DNA of 64,000 bases. Origin: Doris montereyensis. Taxonomy: Eukaryota; Mollusca; Gastropoda; Nudibranchia; Dorididae. Positions 16,651 to 42,100 of this stretch are shown here, piece by piece. Each line of letters starts with the position of its first letter. The stretch's first letter is position 1. The DNA is taken from the NCBI GenBank assembly GCA_037039925.1, contig JAXRKP010000538.1:147501-211500 (forward strand). Direction: 5' to 3'. The notes beneath the pieces are model-generated. The model ran no database searches. It saw only the letters and a list, made by a program, of their open reading frames with translations, and was not told the origin of the DNA. A program made the position numbers and the translations under genes.

Positions 16651-16828
16651 TATAACACAGTTAGCTCGGTTGGTAGCACGCTTTCTTTTCATGGCGACGC
16701 GATGGGTGCCGACGCAGAGGTCGCGGGTTCGATCCCCATGATGGCCAAAATTTGTTTCTGTCTATTCCTTGTATTTGTCTCGTCTTTGTTCCTATGGGGC
16801 TTTCATAGTATCTTATGTCATTACCTTC
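16650..16828 (+). mobile_element. tRNA-derived SINE (copy 1)
   Basis: The head contains a box A-like TTAGCTCGGTTGGTAGC and a box B GGTTCGATCCC, separated by more than a normal tRNA anticodon arm. A body with TCTATTCCTTGTATTTGTC and CCTATGGGGCTTTCATA follows. A close copy lies in inverted orientation at 18480-18665, which confirms a dispersed element rather than a tRNA gene. It sits between LINE family C (plus) and LINE family B (minus). Confidence 0.85.
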
Positions 16829-17985
16829 ACATGATATTCTCAGTATTCTTAGTAGGAACCACATTTCTACTGCCTCTAATCTCTTCGTAATTTGTTTGTT
16901 TATTGACCAGCATTCACAACCATACATGAACAATGACCACACATAGGCCTTCAAAACTCTTACTTTGTCTTCATTCTTCAAATTCTATTTTTCATCACTG
17001 GATTTAATTTTGTAAAAGCATCTTTTGACCTTGCAATTCTCTTCCTGACCTCTGTGTCACATCGTCCATCAGATGTTATCGTGTATCCAATATGCTTCTT
17101 CTTCTTCTTCGTCTTTCGGCTTTTCCCGTTCTCTTACACCAATGATCTTCATATCTTCCTGCATCATATCCATATACATCCGTTTCAGTCTTCCCCTCTT
17201 TCTCCTGCCCGGTATGTCCATCTGCAAATCTTCTGTCAAATACATTCCATTTTCCTTCTCTTTAATGTCCGTACCGTTTCAATTACCATTCCTAACTTTG
17301 CCTTCTAGCCTACCTACTTGGGTTTCCCCTCGGCTGTGTTCAATCCGAATCTTATCCAACCTTGACACACCCAAGGAGAACCGCAACATCTTCATCTCAG
17401 TCACCTTTCTAACTCTCCTTCTTGTCTTTTTGTCAGGTCAACGGTTTATAAGTTATACATCATTACTGGACGAGCTAACGTTTTTTGCAGATATTTTCTT
17501 GTCACATATCACTCACGTCATTTTCCTCCATCCATTCCATCCTGTCTGTATTCTCTTTTTGACTTCTCTCCCACATTCCTCATTGCTTTATACAGTTGAC
17601 CCTAAGTACTTAAACTCCCCACCCGTCTCACCTTATCTGTTTGTAATCTTATGGTTTCTTCATTCTCCTCGCTTGAATTTGTTTATTTGTTTAATTGCAA
17701 CTCCGTTTCTTTGAATATTACAGGAATAGTCTGTTTCTTCGTTGTAACAGTAATAGTGCATTCGGGTTTTCCTATGGTTTAGTCGCATACCTTTGGTCGT
17801 ACTTTCCTTTGCGACCATGTCAAGAATAGTTTGTAGAATTTCTTCTGAGTCTGCAATTCATGATGTGTCGTCTGCATATACATGTATCAGGTTACATAAA
17901 TGTATTCCTCTCACTTTCATTCCATCTGTTTTCTCAAGAGTTTTCAAAATCATTTCACTGCAGAGATTTGATACCTAAGTTGTGT
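16829..17985 (-). pseudogene. LINE RT fragment (family B)
   Basis: On the minus strand the 5' part reads LCSEMILKTLEKTDGMKVRG, then the RT catalytic HVYADDTS near 17870, then GMRLNHRKTECTI near 17780. The 3' part reads KVRVLKAYVWSLFMYGCECW and TKRLEAVEMWFLLRILRIS (16840-16981). The intervening region on the minus strand is frame-shifted. The 5' end is lost near 17985. The ORF at 16661-16981 continues artificially into the antisense of the adjacent SINE. The long plus-strand ORF at 17073-17714 is a shadow. Confidence 0.8.
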
Positions 17986-17999
17986 AAATGCACTTGTTG

Positions 18000-18440
18000 C
18001 CAGAGAAGTGCTACCGGGTACAAGGCTTTAGTAAAACTGGTCTTAGATTATGGTAGCTGTGTCTGGGACCCACACCAACAGATCTACACACAAGAAATTG
18101 AGAAAGAGCAAAGAATGCAGCCCGCTTTGTAACTAATAATGATACATTAGTGGCACCGGTACACTAAGGAAATACCAAAACCAAAATGGACCATTTGCAA
18201 AGGATAGGTCTACCATGAAAAGAACTTGGAGCCAAAAATAAATATATAAATAATATTTTCTTTAATGGCCAACTGTTTATTCCATTAGATCAGCTTAAAC
18301 TTAATATCAGTACAACTAGACCGGGCTGTTCAACATACATGGTTCCATCTTCAAACATTGATCGTCATTTTACTCTTTGTACAGTAAGCCTGTGGAATGG
18401 ACAACCAACAGAAATAAAACTCAGCAATAACACTGACGTA
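18000..18440 (+). pseudogene. CR1/Jockey-like LINE C-terminal fragment (family G)
   Basis: ATGYKALVKLVLDYGSCVWD followed by HQQIYTQEIEKEQRMQPAL matches the LVRPxLEYxSxVWDPxxxxxIxxIExVQRRAARF block of many LINEs. Further on, TVSLWNGQPTEIKLSNNTDV matches the RxxxLWNxLPxxI ending. Frameshifts are present. Confidence 0.75.
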
Positions 18441-18929
18441 GATAAAGACAAGCAGTGAGGCAAGGGGCATGTTTTGTCAGAAGTTTATGTCATGACACAA
18501 GATAATATGAAAGCCCCATAGGAACAAAGACGAGACAAACACAAGGAATAGACAGAAAGAAATCCAGGCCACCATGGGGATCGAATCCGCGACCTCTGCG
18601 TCGGCACCCATCGCCTCGCCATGAAAGAAAGCGTGCTACCAACCGAGCTAACTACGCTCCTTTAAAAAGGAGTTTCATTAGCAAGGTTTTTCGCACGAAT
18701 CCAGTCATGACTAGCAGTCATATTCACTGACAGTTCGTTCCCTCAGTAGCCTCGCCTACAATTTTCTCTAGATCTAAACCTAGGTCTAGTATTATTTTAA
18801 ACAACCGTTGAACATTGACATGCCCCTTGCCTCACTGCTTGTCTTTATCTACGTCAGATTACTTCAGAGGCATACTATCTATTGTAATGTATTTATTCGT
18901 CAATGTTCAACGGTTGTTTAAAATAATAC
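18433..18929. repeat. Overlapping perfect inverted repeats
   Basis: A 39-bp arm at 18433-18471 is perfectly inverted at 18819-18857. A second 31-bp arm at 18789-18819 is perfectly inverted at 18899-18929. The arms meet at base 18819, so the shared middle segment can pair either left or right. The larger hairpin encloses the SINE at 18480-18665. This looks like a foldback or MITE remnant of unknown family. Confidence 0.9.
18480..18665 (-). mobile_element. tRNA-derived SINE (copy 2)
   Basis: On the minus strand the head starts at about 18665 with TAGTTAGCTCGGTTGG, box B is GATTCGATCCC, and the body ends near 18480 in CCTATGGGGCTTTCAT. It is closely similar to the copy at 16650-16828. The extra bases between the two boxes, present in both copies, rule out a functional tRNA. 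Confidence 0.87.
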
Positions 18930-19690
18930 ATTAACCAATAACACTGAAAACTTAAAAAACAGAATTAAATACATCACTATAGAAACAAAATTGGATTAAC
19001 AGTTAAAATATGCACGCTGACAGTCATAATAATACCCAAGAATTGAGTTGATCAAGTAGTACGCAGGAGAAGACGAAGAAAACACACATCATGCATGCGA
19101 TAGCAAACACTAGGTATGGCCACGTAAGACGACCGTATGTGTCATACATGACCGTGTGGTAGGATTTTTATTATTATACACCAACAAGTAGGACAACGTG
19201 CGGGATCTATATTAAATCCAGATTTTAGCCTAGTTAAATTATTATGTCAAATGTATGTCCCACATGTAGGATGTATGACCATGTGGTATGACCCCACTGG
19301 TGGGGTCTTTTTGGCCAGGACTGAAATTGAAATTGCTGCCAAAAGTACACAACAACATGCATATAGGGACTTTTATGTATATATCTATAGCTAGGTGCTT
19401 TTATGTAGACCTATAGCAAGTCCTGAACTTGTCGATTGATTTCATAACTAGCTGCAAGAAACACTAACTCCACTGAGACCGATTACACAAGCGTGTGCAA
19501 GGAGAAACTAAGAAGCCAAGTTGAGCTAGATTCTAAAAATAACAACATTTCTAAAAATAGACAAATGCAGCTTGTTATTGAGTTGTGCAATAATGCGCAA
19601 AGAACACATTTAATGCTATTTTATATTATACATATGCGGCTTCCCCGTTTTTGTTAGGCCCTAACTGTTCACAAGTTTTAATGGTAACGG
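18930..19690. other. Intergenic sequence upstream of RPS27
   Basis: No coding signal. It contains a repeated GTATGACC(G/A)TGTGGTA motif (around 19145 and 19275) and an 18-bp perfect palindrome GACCCCACTGGTGGGGTC at 19290-19307 followed by a T run. No function is claimed. Confidence 0.5.
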
Positions 19691-19778
19691 AGCTGATAAA
19701 CACTTTCTTGCGAAACTAGCTCAGTCGTAACTCAGCCACCCCAGAGAGACCCCGTGTTAAGAGCCGGAAACCCCTAAT

Positions 19779-19790
<12 letters not shown>
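19690..19790 (+). promoter_or_regulatory. RPS27 promoter and TOP-like start
   Basis: An ETS-like AGCCGGAAAC at 19761-19770 precedes CTTTCTTTTCCT at 19779-19790. A C followed by an unbroken pyrimidine run just upstream of a ribosomal protein start codon is the 5' terminal oligopyrimidine arrangement that places translation under growth (mTOR) control in animals. The exact start base is inferred. No TATA box is evident. Confidence 0.65.
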
Positions 19791-34300
<14,510 letters not shown>

Positions 34301-34385
34301 CCTGTTTGTTGTATGGGTTTTTTCTTCGTGTTGTTGGTGTCCGCACATTGTCTGCAGAGTATAAATGGGCAGTTGGCGGGTGCTG

Positions 34386-34470
34386 AGTAGGTTCTTCTTC
34401 TTTCCTTTCACCTTTTCTCTCCTGTTGCTGATTCCTCTTGCATCATCCTGAGATCATCGCATATGGTGGA
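34386..34470 (-). repeat. Dispersed short repeat, copy 1
   Basis: Minus-strand reading gives CCACCATATGCGATGATCTC, AGGATGATGCAAGAGGAA and then GTGAAAGGAAAGAAGAAG with AACCTAC. It matches five plus-strand copies in order and spacing. Confidence 0.7.
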
Positions 34471-35518
34471 CATGGTCAATGTCAATTAAAAACCAAGCTG
34501 GGTATAAATAGATTGTAAATAAGGGTATTTGGGTCTTGTCTTGTCTAGTGGTTTTTTGTTTGTTGGTCTTTTGCTTTTTGTGTATGACAGCCAAATAATC
34601 TAAATATTTACCGTGATTTGTTGAAGATCAAATCAAGACTCAAGACAAAACACAGCAGAGACACGCCTTTTTTTCTTTTCTTTTTTTTTTAGATTTGTAT
34701 TGTTTTCTTTCTAAGTAGTTTGTTGGTTGATACTGATAGTGTCTCTAGTGGAAGATCCTAATTCTTCCTTTCCCTTTGTCATCTTGCTATTTCCGCTGCA
34801 TTCACCTTAAAATCACCCTCTATGGGCACATGTTATGTTGCCTGATGAGGCTTTTCCCAACATTCAGGGGAAGTTTCAGTGTTTTTTTTTGGGGCGATAT
34901 TAGATTCCCTGTCACAGAACTCAAGTTTGTCATTACGACATGTTGGTAGTAGTGTGCAAAACACAAAATATGCCAACACTTGATTTTTTCCCTCGCTATT
35001 AAAGATTAACTTTTTAATTGATAGTATTGATAGTTGACTTTGATGAGGCTTGGCAATCCATTGTGTACAACTATCGATACCGGGTCCAGCGTAAACAGTG
35101 TGGTTTTTGTTTGGGGGGAATTGAGTTTCTTCATGAGATTCCTTGTCCATTTTGATTTTTATGCCAAATTGTACATGCCATTACACCATGTTATCAGATT
35201 TTGTCTCATTGAAAAACACAAGAATACATAACAGGCCTTGAGAACCTCAAAATCTTCGTAACGGAAAATTCTCTCCTCAAATTTGAAAACATTGTCTCAA
35301 CTGTCCTTAACTTAAAGTTAAAGTTTGTGGAACCAGTGTAGGCGCGGCTTTCCATCCCACACTCACCTGCCTCGCGAACCCCGTCGTTGGCCGCCTGGCT
35401 AAGCATGGCATTGTCAGTGGTGGTCGTTTTGGCCAGAATTGAGTTTCTTCATGACATATCCTTGTCCATTTGGATGGGTTTTTTCTTTCAATCAATTTTA
35501 CTGTCTTACAGTCTTATC

Positions 35519-35604
35519 ATGTGCATTGATCTCAGTGTGAAATAAGAAGAAACAGCAAGATGAAAGACTGAAAGGAAAGAAGAACCTACCAATAGACCGC
35601 CCAC
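35519..35604 (+). repeat. Dispersed short repeat, copy 2
   Basis: Contains ATGTGCATTGATCTCAG, AACAGCAAGATGAAAG, CTGAAAGGAAAGAAG and AACCTACCAATAGACCGCCC in the family order. Confidence 0.75.
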
Positions 35605-36176
35605 AATTGGACTTAAGTCTCGGATATTATGAGTAGCTTCACTTCCTTAGTTCGAGTCAAGCCCGGAACTTTCTACACGGCCTTGAAAAAGAATCGATAC
35701 TTATGTAGTAGCAGAATGCCGACCTCTAATATTTATATACCACTGTATACTATAGGTGCCTGCATTGATCAGGATGCTCTGAACCTAATTCTTGTATTGG
35801 GGGGGGATTGCGTCTTTCTTATATTATAGTTATACTAGGCCTACTTGGTGACTAAGAAAGCACGCAGCAGAAATTTCAGGCATGCACATACTTTAACAAC
35901 ATGAATAGAGGGAAATCATGATTACGGCAGAACCAATCATTAAGGACAAAAGGAGAGGAGGCAAAATACAGCCACAAATAATAAAAGACCGTAAGCTTGT
36001 GCCCGAGGTGGGAGAAATTAAGGAGGCACAGAACACATGGGAACTGCACTCACTCAAAGTCAAACAGGTCTATCGCGAGCCCCAAAATAGGGCCAAAGTT
36101 CAAACAAATCAGTTTCTAATATTTCTATTGGGTTTTTTTTTTCATTTTCTGAAACAAAAAAGTTGACCAAAGTCAG

Positions 36177-36302
36177 AGGTGTGGAATCTGTATTTTTCAG
36201 GGTCAAAACGGGCCTTGTTGTAGTCTCCTCAAAAAAATACTCTCCTCAAATCTCTTTTTAAAAAAGTAATCTCACATTTGAGATTGGAGTTAATTCCACA
36301 CC
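36177..36302. repeat. Small MITE-like inverted repeat
   Basis: AGGTGTGGAAT at 36177-36187 is inverted as ATTCCACACC at 36293-36302. Only about 10 bp pair, so this could be chance. Confidence 0.3.
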
Positions 36303-36529
36303 CTGGGACCGAAATGTTGAAGCTACGATGTCTGTATGTATGAGAGAGGGAGAGATTGTGTCTTTCTATCTCATCTGTATTCAATTTAATAATTTCTTTA
36401 TTGTCTTATACTTATATATTATATTATATTATATTTTTTTATACAGTCGTAACAAATAGACATGCAGATATCACAAAGGGAAATAACTTAATAAACCCTT
36501 ATGGGCTTTTCACCGACATTTCAATAATT

Positions 36530-36940
36530 TTTTACCATTCTGCATCGAAAAATAAGATTTTTTAATTGATTCAAATTTGTTTCAGATCTTAAATGTTAAG
36601 CTAATTTGTTCCACAGAACCTCAGCAGCATATTTAAATGGTTGTTTTCCGAAAATAGTGGTTCGATGTTAAGGAATATTGACTACATTTGTATGTCTGAA
36701 ATTATACCTTCTATCTTTAAATGATATCAAATCTTGGAGACAGGATGGCGATAGTTTATGCAAAATTTTGAAAGTTTCAATGGCCATAGCTCGCATTCGT
36801 TCTAATTCCAGGGTTGGAATTTGTGCCATCTCCAAGAGACCTTCATATGTATTAGTATTACTATAGTCATTGCATAATATATCTAAGAGCTCGTTCTTGG
36901 ATTTTTCTAATTAAAGAAATGCCACGCTAAAGGACAAAAG
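36530..36940 (-). pseudogene. LINE RT C-terminal fragment
   Basis: Minus-strand translation gives IRKIQERALRYIM, then after one frame step TYEGLLEMAQIPTLELERMR, AIETFKILHKLSPSCLQDLI and KTTI/TTIFGKQPFKYAAEVLWN. This matches the KxQERALRxxYND...LExxRMRxxAIExFKxxxxLxPxYLxDL...FRYxAxxxWNxLP ending of CR1/L2-like LINEs. It is 5' truncated. Confidence 0.78.
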
Positions 36941-37319
36941 TTATAACTAGAAAGAATAAACGAATGAAATATAGCTAGCGTGTTTAATTTTGAGAGAGAT
37001 CTACCGATTCTCTTCAACACATTGAGCTGTTGAAAGGTCTTGAACTTCCTTACTTGAAGCAAATTATCTTTAAAATGTGGGCATCAAACTTTAACCCAAT
37101 ACCTCCGGATGCACCTGATGAAAACGTAGTGTGAATCAGCCGGTGAAGACCCGGTGAATGTCACTTGAGTAGAACTCTTTCCCGTGAAACCATGCTAACA
37201 ACTCTTTTACTTCTTCCTTCCGGCGGAAAGAGAGACGAAACGAAAGTTACCGTTTACAGATCGCTAGCAGTCTTAGTCTTAGTTTTTCTTCACGATTTAT
37301 TTTCAGATTACGATACTTT

Positions 37320-37880
37320 CAAAGACACAATGGCGTTTCAATTCATGGAATCTTTTGTTGATTGTCCGGTAATACTAATAGTAGGAATGAAAATGATGAT
37401 GTAGATGACTTCCTTAGTGAACTAGATCTAGAATCTGTAGTGATATTGATCCTAGAGATCTAGATCTAGATGATGAAATATCTGCTGGACCCGATGATGA
37501 TGTTAGACCAGGGCCAAGAGGTGAAGGAACTACATCACATGTACTAGTACTACTACTACTAATCATGGAAACAGCCAATTGATGTTTTTGAGTTGTCTTT
37601 TTAACCCAGTCTCTATAAATTGATAGCAGACGAGACAAACAAAGAAAATGTCCATGTAGTCTCTTCCTGGAAAGTTGCTTTCGATAGCTCTATTTTTTAA
37701 AAGATAATTTACGCACATGAGAATGAGAGTAATTGAGAGGCGATGCACGCTGCATGGGTTTATTGCAAATGGTTCAATGTTCATTGGTGTAGACATAGAC
37801 GGCTCATTAGTTTTTACGTTCTCAAGTCCGACCACTTAAAAAAAAAATTATTATTATGTAAATTCCCATCCATCTACACT
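37320..37880 (+). pseudogene. Possible piggyBac-like transposase N-terminal fragment
   Basis: Across frameshifts the plus strand reads an acidic stretch (NENDDVDDFLSELDLES, DIDPRDLDLDDEIS) and then QPIDVFEL and LIADETNKENV. This recalls the acidic start and the xPIDxFxLFFxxxxxxxIxxxTNxYA region of piggyBac transposases. No catalytic core follows and no TTAA-flanked ends were found. Confidence 0.4.
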
Positions 37881-37899
37881 TATATTTATACTTGGCACT

Positions 37900-38820
37900 T
37901 GCCAAAAACAATTACGGCTGTCACTAGTGTCACGGTCACTGTCAGTTGTCAGGCATTTTGATATTCCCAAGACATCATTTGGGGATAAGATGAGGGCGAG
38001 CATCCCATAGAAAAGGTGTCCAAGACCGACCTCATCACGGAGGAATAAATCTTCATTGATTGCTTGATCGAGTCCTCCATGATGAGTGCCTGTTGTACTG
38101 TAGTGTAGGCTAGACCTTTACCTAGTACTACTAGTAGTAGTAGTACAAAGGAAATAATCTCTCAAAACTCAAAACCTATCATTATATTATCAAGAGGAAT
38201 CTAGATTTAGATACACACCACGTATATGCACTACAACTACAATGTATATGTATCAATTCTGCACGTGTGTGACAGACACTAGGTGACCGGTGGACATCTG
38301 GATATCTACGTAGTAGAAGTAAGTGTATTCCACGTGAGTTGCGAGTATTATTATGTAAAAGTAAAAGTTATATTATTAGATATGATGAGAGATGACGATC
38401 GGAAGTGGGCAGGTCGGTGGTCGGTCAGAAGCAGGCCTAGGCTAGTAGTAGTACTGTAGTTGGGTCATCTTACTTCAATCAAAGATGCCTTTTTTTCTTC
38501 TGAAAGTTTTGAGTTTGTTTTTTTTTCCATTTGTAGTATTAGTATATATTTATTTATACGAGTAAAGGTCAAAATATAGTCATTCTGTATCATTGAAAAG
38601 TTTGTAGGTCTTTGGTGGCCATGGAAACGGCCGGAGTCTTGGATCTGACTTGACCCAATTTAAAGTTTGATGTCAATACTTAGCTATGAATTAAATCACT
38701 AAAAAAACCTATACAGATCGTTTTTTTCCATTCAATATCTAAATGTGACGACTCCGAAAATTGAAATATGTTGGGTAGTTTGCTTTTTAATGATTAAAAA
38801 AAATCCTTATCCTATACACA
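37900..38820. other. Intergenic region, right part
   Basis: No gene recognised. Short AGT/ACT triplet runs occur near 37540-37560 and 38120-38145, and there is AT-rich filler around 38480-38820. Confidence 0.5.
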
Positions 38821-38825
38821 AAAAT

Positions 38826-38925
38826 GTCCACCATGTGGTAATCTCGGGGAGAACTAAGAGGAAGTAACAAGATGAAAGGAACAGTGAATGGAAAGAAGTA
38901 GGGGGCCTACCATACCAGCAGCACC
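38826..38925 (+). repeat. Dispersed short repeat, copy 3
   Basis: Contains GTCCACCATGTGGTAATCTC, GAGGAAGTAACAAGATGAAA, GTGAATGGAAAGAAG and CCTACCATACC. It lies just outside the predicted 3' end of Rab11. Confidence 0.75.
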
Positions 38926-39059
38926 GCCAGTCACACACTGGATCTAAAAGAATGTACGGTATACAAAAAGCACCAACAAAACAAAGACACTAGACAGTCT
39001 TGTGGAAAACCACAACATTCACTTCAGTGAGAACACAAACACATACACACAATTGAGTA

Positions 39060-39115
39060 AAAGGAAAACAACACACAATCTCAGATGAGTTGATTTATGT
39101 TTATTAAATTTACAC
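39060..39115 (-). terminator. Predicted Rab11 polyadenylation site
   Basis: On the minus strand AATAAA (39115-39110) is followed by ACATAAATCAACTC and then, from about 39090 down, a strongly GT/T-rich tract (GTGTGTTGTTTTCC, TTGTGTGTATGTGTTTGTG). A signal followed by a GU-rich element is the canonical layout. Other TTTATT instances exist in the region, so alternative sites are possible. Confidence 0.55.
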
Positions 39116-42100
39116 CAGTCCAATCTTTCCCTTTACAGACCACAGGTGCATCCATACTGACAAACAATGAAAAGATAAAGAGAATAAGAGACAAAGGAAA
39201 TGGAGTTGCAACAATGAGGAACAGAAAGAAACACTGATAGAAGTTAAATATCAACATCTTCTAATCTAAACTTCTATCAGTCAGTACATAATTTTATCTT
39301 TTAATTCACTAGCAATTCAAAACCAAAGTTCCTAGCGTATCATGCAACCTCATGTACAGTGTTTCACATTTCCTGACCACTGAAAAAGAAAGAATCCATA
39401 ACATTAACATATGCAAGGCTTAACCCTTAAGAAGCTTCATCAAAGTCAGCTACACGAATAAAATGAACTGACAGTCTTCAGAGCCAGATATTTTCCGTTT
39501 ATCCAGAAGTAGAATCACTGACATGATTTTTAAGTACAATTTTCTATCATAACCGGCAATACATGTAGATTCTTTTGAACTTTTCAAAACCTTGATCGAC
39601 AATCTCTATAGCAAAAACAGGTGGGAGGAGGGGGGGGCAAGGGCTGGCTCTCACTATTGCATAATATTAGTAAAAGCAAATGATAAATGAGGGTATGCTA
39701 CATGTAAACTGTTCACAAAAGGAATGCATACCATTTTTTTTTTTGTGACTCACTTTTAATCCTTTCTACAACTTATCACTCATATTTCATTGAGAAAGAG
39801 TTTCATTTGTTAATATCGTCAGCAAGTTATTTCCAATCAATTTTTTCACTCTAATTCTGTTGCAGTCATCAGTCAATAAATCAAGATATGAATATTATAT
39901 TTTTGTGATCTTTTTTGTACCTGTCTGTGCTTTTGTGTTATACGGATTTGCCTTCTTTTTGTGAACAGTACATCTTTTTGTTTCAAAATTAATTTTAAAA
40001 AGTTTATACATGTATATTCTTAACATACATGATGTAAATGCATTTTTACTCAATCTGAACGAATTTAAATGTAGTGCACTGCCTTCGCTCATCCTCTCGT
40101 TTCCAATTTAAAGCATTTTAACTGGATTCAATTATGGTCCAATGACCAAAAGAGAAAAATAATATTGCTTGACAACTAAATGAAAAAAAAAAAACAAGGA
40201 AAGGAATGAATCAGGTTTAGAACATACTAGGGGAGAGGTCATGCTGTGTTAGTTTTTCTTGATATGAAGGAAAATTGGTTCAAGTTTGGAATCTGCATAA
40301 ATAACAAAATAAACAAACGTGACAACTGCTCTGTGCTATAAAGTTCATATTAATAATAAGAAGGTAATAAAATTGCAAAAGGAAGAAAAATCTTACAAAG
40401 GGAGAGAATACCAGGAATGGTTAAACACGACAAGCTTTAGGATAAAAATAAAACCAGAGGTAAATTTAGATTGCAAACAAAAACAGTACAACCCAGAGCA
40501 GAGCTGAAACCAGAATATCAACTTGTTATATCATTGATCCCAAATAACTCTTTGTGAGCTGTCTCCGCAGCAAATTACAACTTACATACATGTACATATT
40601 TCCCGTCTCCATCCCCAAATACCCCCAATATCTGGAACCCAATTCAGACAGATGATTACACAACAGACTTCTTGTACATTCATACAAATACACCAGTTTG
40701 ACGACAGCACACTGACAAATCATTCAGGACCAAGCTGGGCCTGTGTGCCAATCAGCACATGCAGTAAAAATCAAACTTCTGTGCACTTAGGAAAACTCAT
40801 GTAATATACATATATTAATGTAGCGTTACGTACCATGACGTGTGTCATGTTTAAAAGCAGTAAGCTGAGCCGCTGCACAATAGAATATCAGATATCATTG
40901 TCAAACATGTAGGGCTACCCACTCTTCCTTCTTCTTTTTCCTTCCAATGGGCAATGCAATGAGACTTTGAAAAGGTAAAAGATGGTGACAAAGATTGCGA
41001 CAGAACACGACATTTTCAAGTTATCATGTCATTGCAAAAGCATGTATGCAGCAATGAAAATAAAAACGATAATAACAATGCCTTTGGGATTCCAAGGCAA
41101 CACTTCATCATGTCTTTTGCCAGCATGATGTAGTAGTAGTACTAGTAGTAGTGAAAACCTGAACGATACAAAGGATACAAAGAACAAAAAGAGAGGACAA
41201 AACACAAAAATGTATTCTCTCTCACTCCAACATCATGTCAAAAAGAAAATGATTTTCATGGAACATGAATCAAATGTATGGCGGTGACAAAACCAATCGC
41301 AATCACTCATCTTAGGAATGTTCAAGTTTGTTTGCGAGTGTGGCCTCCTGTTTTCTTTATTCTTTCCTACTCCCTCCCCTCCTCATAATCATTAAAAAAG
41401 ACCATATCATAAAATACACAAAAATCAACTCCTTGCCAAAGCAATAACAGATCACCTCCCTCCCACCCCCTCAAAACAAAATTACAAGAGATGTCCTGGA
41501 CTGAATTCTTATTAAATAACCAATCAATTCTCAAGAAAAGTCAAACTGGCATTGTAACATAAAATATGAGTGAGAAAATAAACAAGAAATGCATGTCAAA
41601 AGTCTTTCTTGCTCTTGGTATTCCTTTGTTGTCCGACACCACCCCCCCCCTCCTCCACTTTTCTTCTTTATCTTATATTCCATTTGCAATTCAATACTGC
41701 AGTGGTCTGATCTGCGGCAAGAGAAAGAGTCAAAATAAGGAATGATGACTGACTATAGTAATAAATGGCTTTTTGATCATGCCTACCCTTGGTAATCAAG
41801 GGGGTTACTCACAAATACACCAATAGGATGCTTCCCTTTCTTAAAGAACAGAAGAAGCACAAGAAACTTTTTTTTCAATGACAAAAAGTAAATTGTACAG
41901 GAGAGAGGAATTTTTTTTTTAAATGGCAAAAAGTGACCCTTCCTTTTTAAGCCAATCTCCGTAGTCTAGGATATTATGTGGCATATACATCAAAGGGTGA
42001 AGGGGAAAAAGGAAAAAAAGTTCTTGCATGAAATCATCTAGATCTAGTTCTATATTAAACACATTTCTCCATCAAAATCAAAGCTCAACTATAGAGTTCA

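Noticed and set aside
16650..16745. Functional tRNA gene
   Set aside because: Boxes A and B are present but too far apart, no acceptor stem forms, and a shared non-tRNA body follows in both copies.
17073..17714. 213-codon plus-strand ORF, the longest in the window
   Set aside because: It is the antisense of LINE family B RT; the minus strand carries YADD and other RT motifs.
19290..19315. Hairpin plus T run resembling an intrinsic terminator
   Set aside because: An 18-bp palindrome with T residues has no such role in RNA polymerase II genes and no transcript ends here.
35918..36166. 82-codon ORF as a gene
   Set aside because: No recognisable domain, and it ends in a homopolymer-rich stretch of intergenic DNA.
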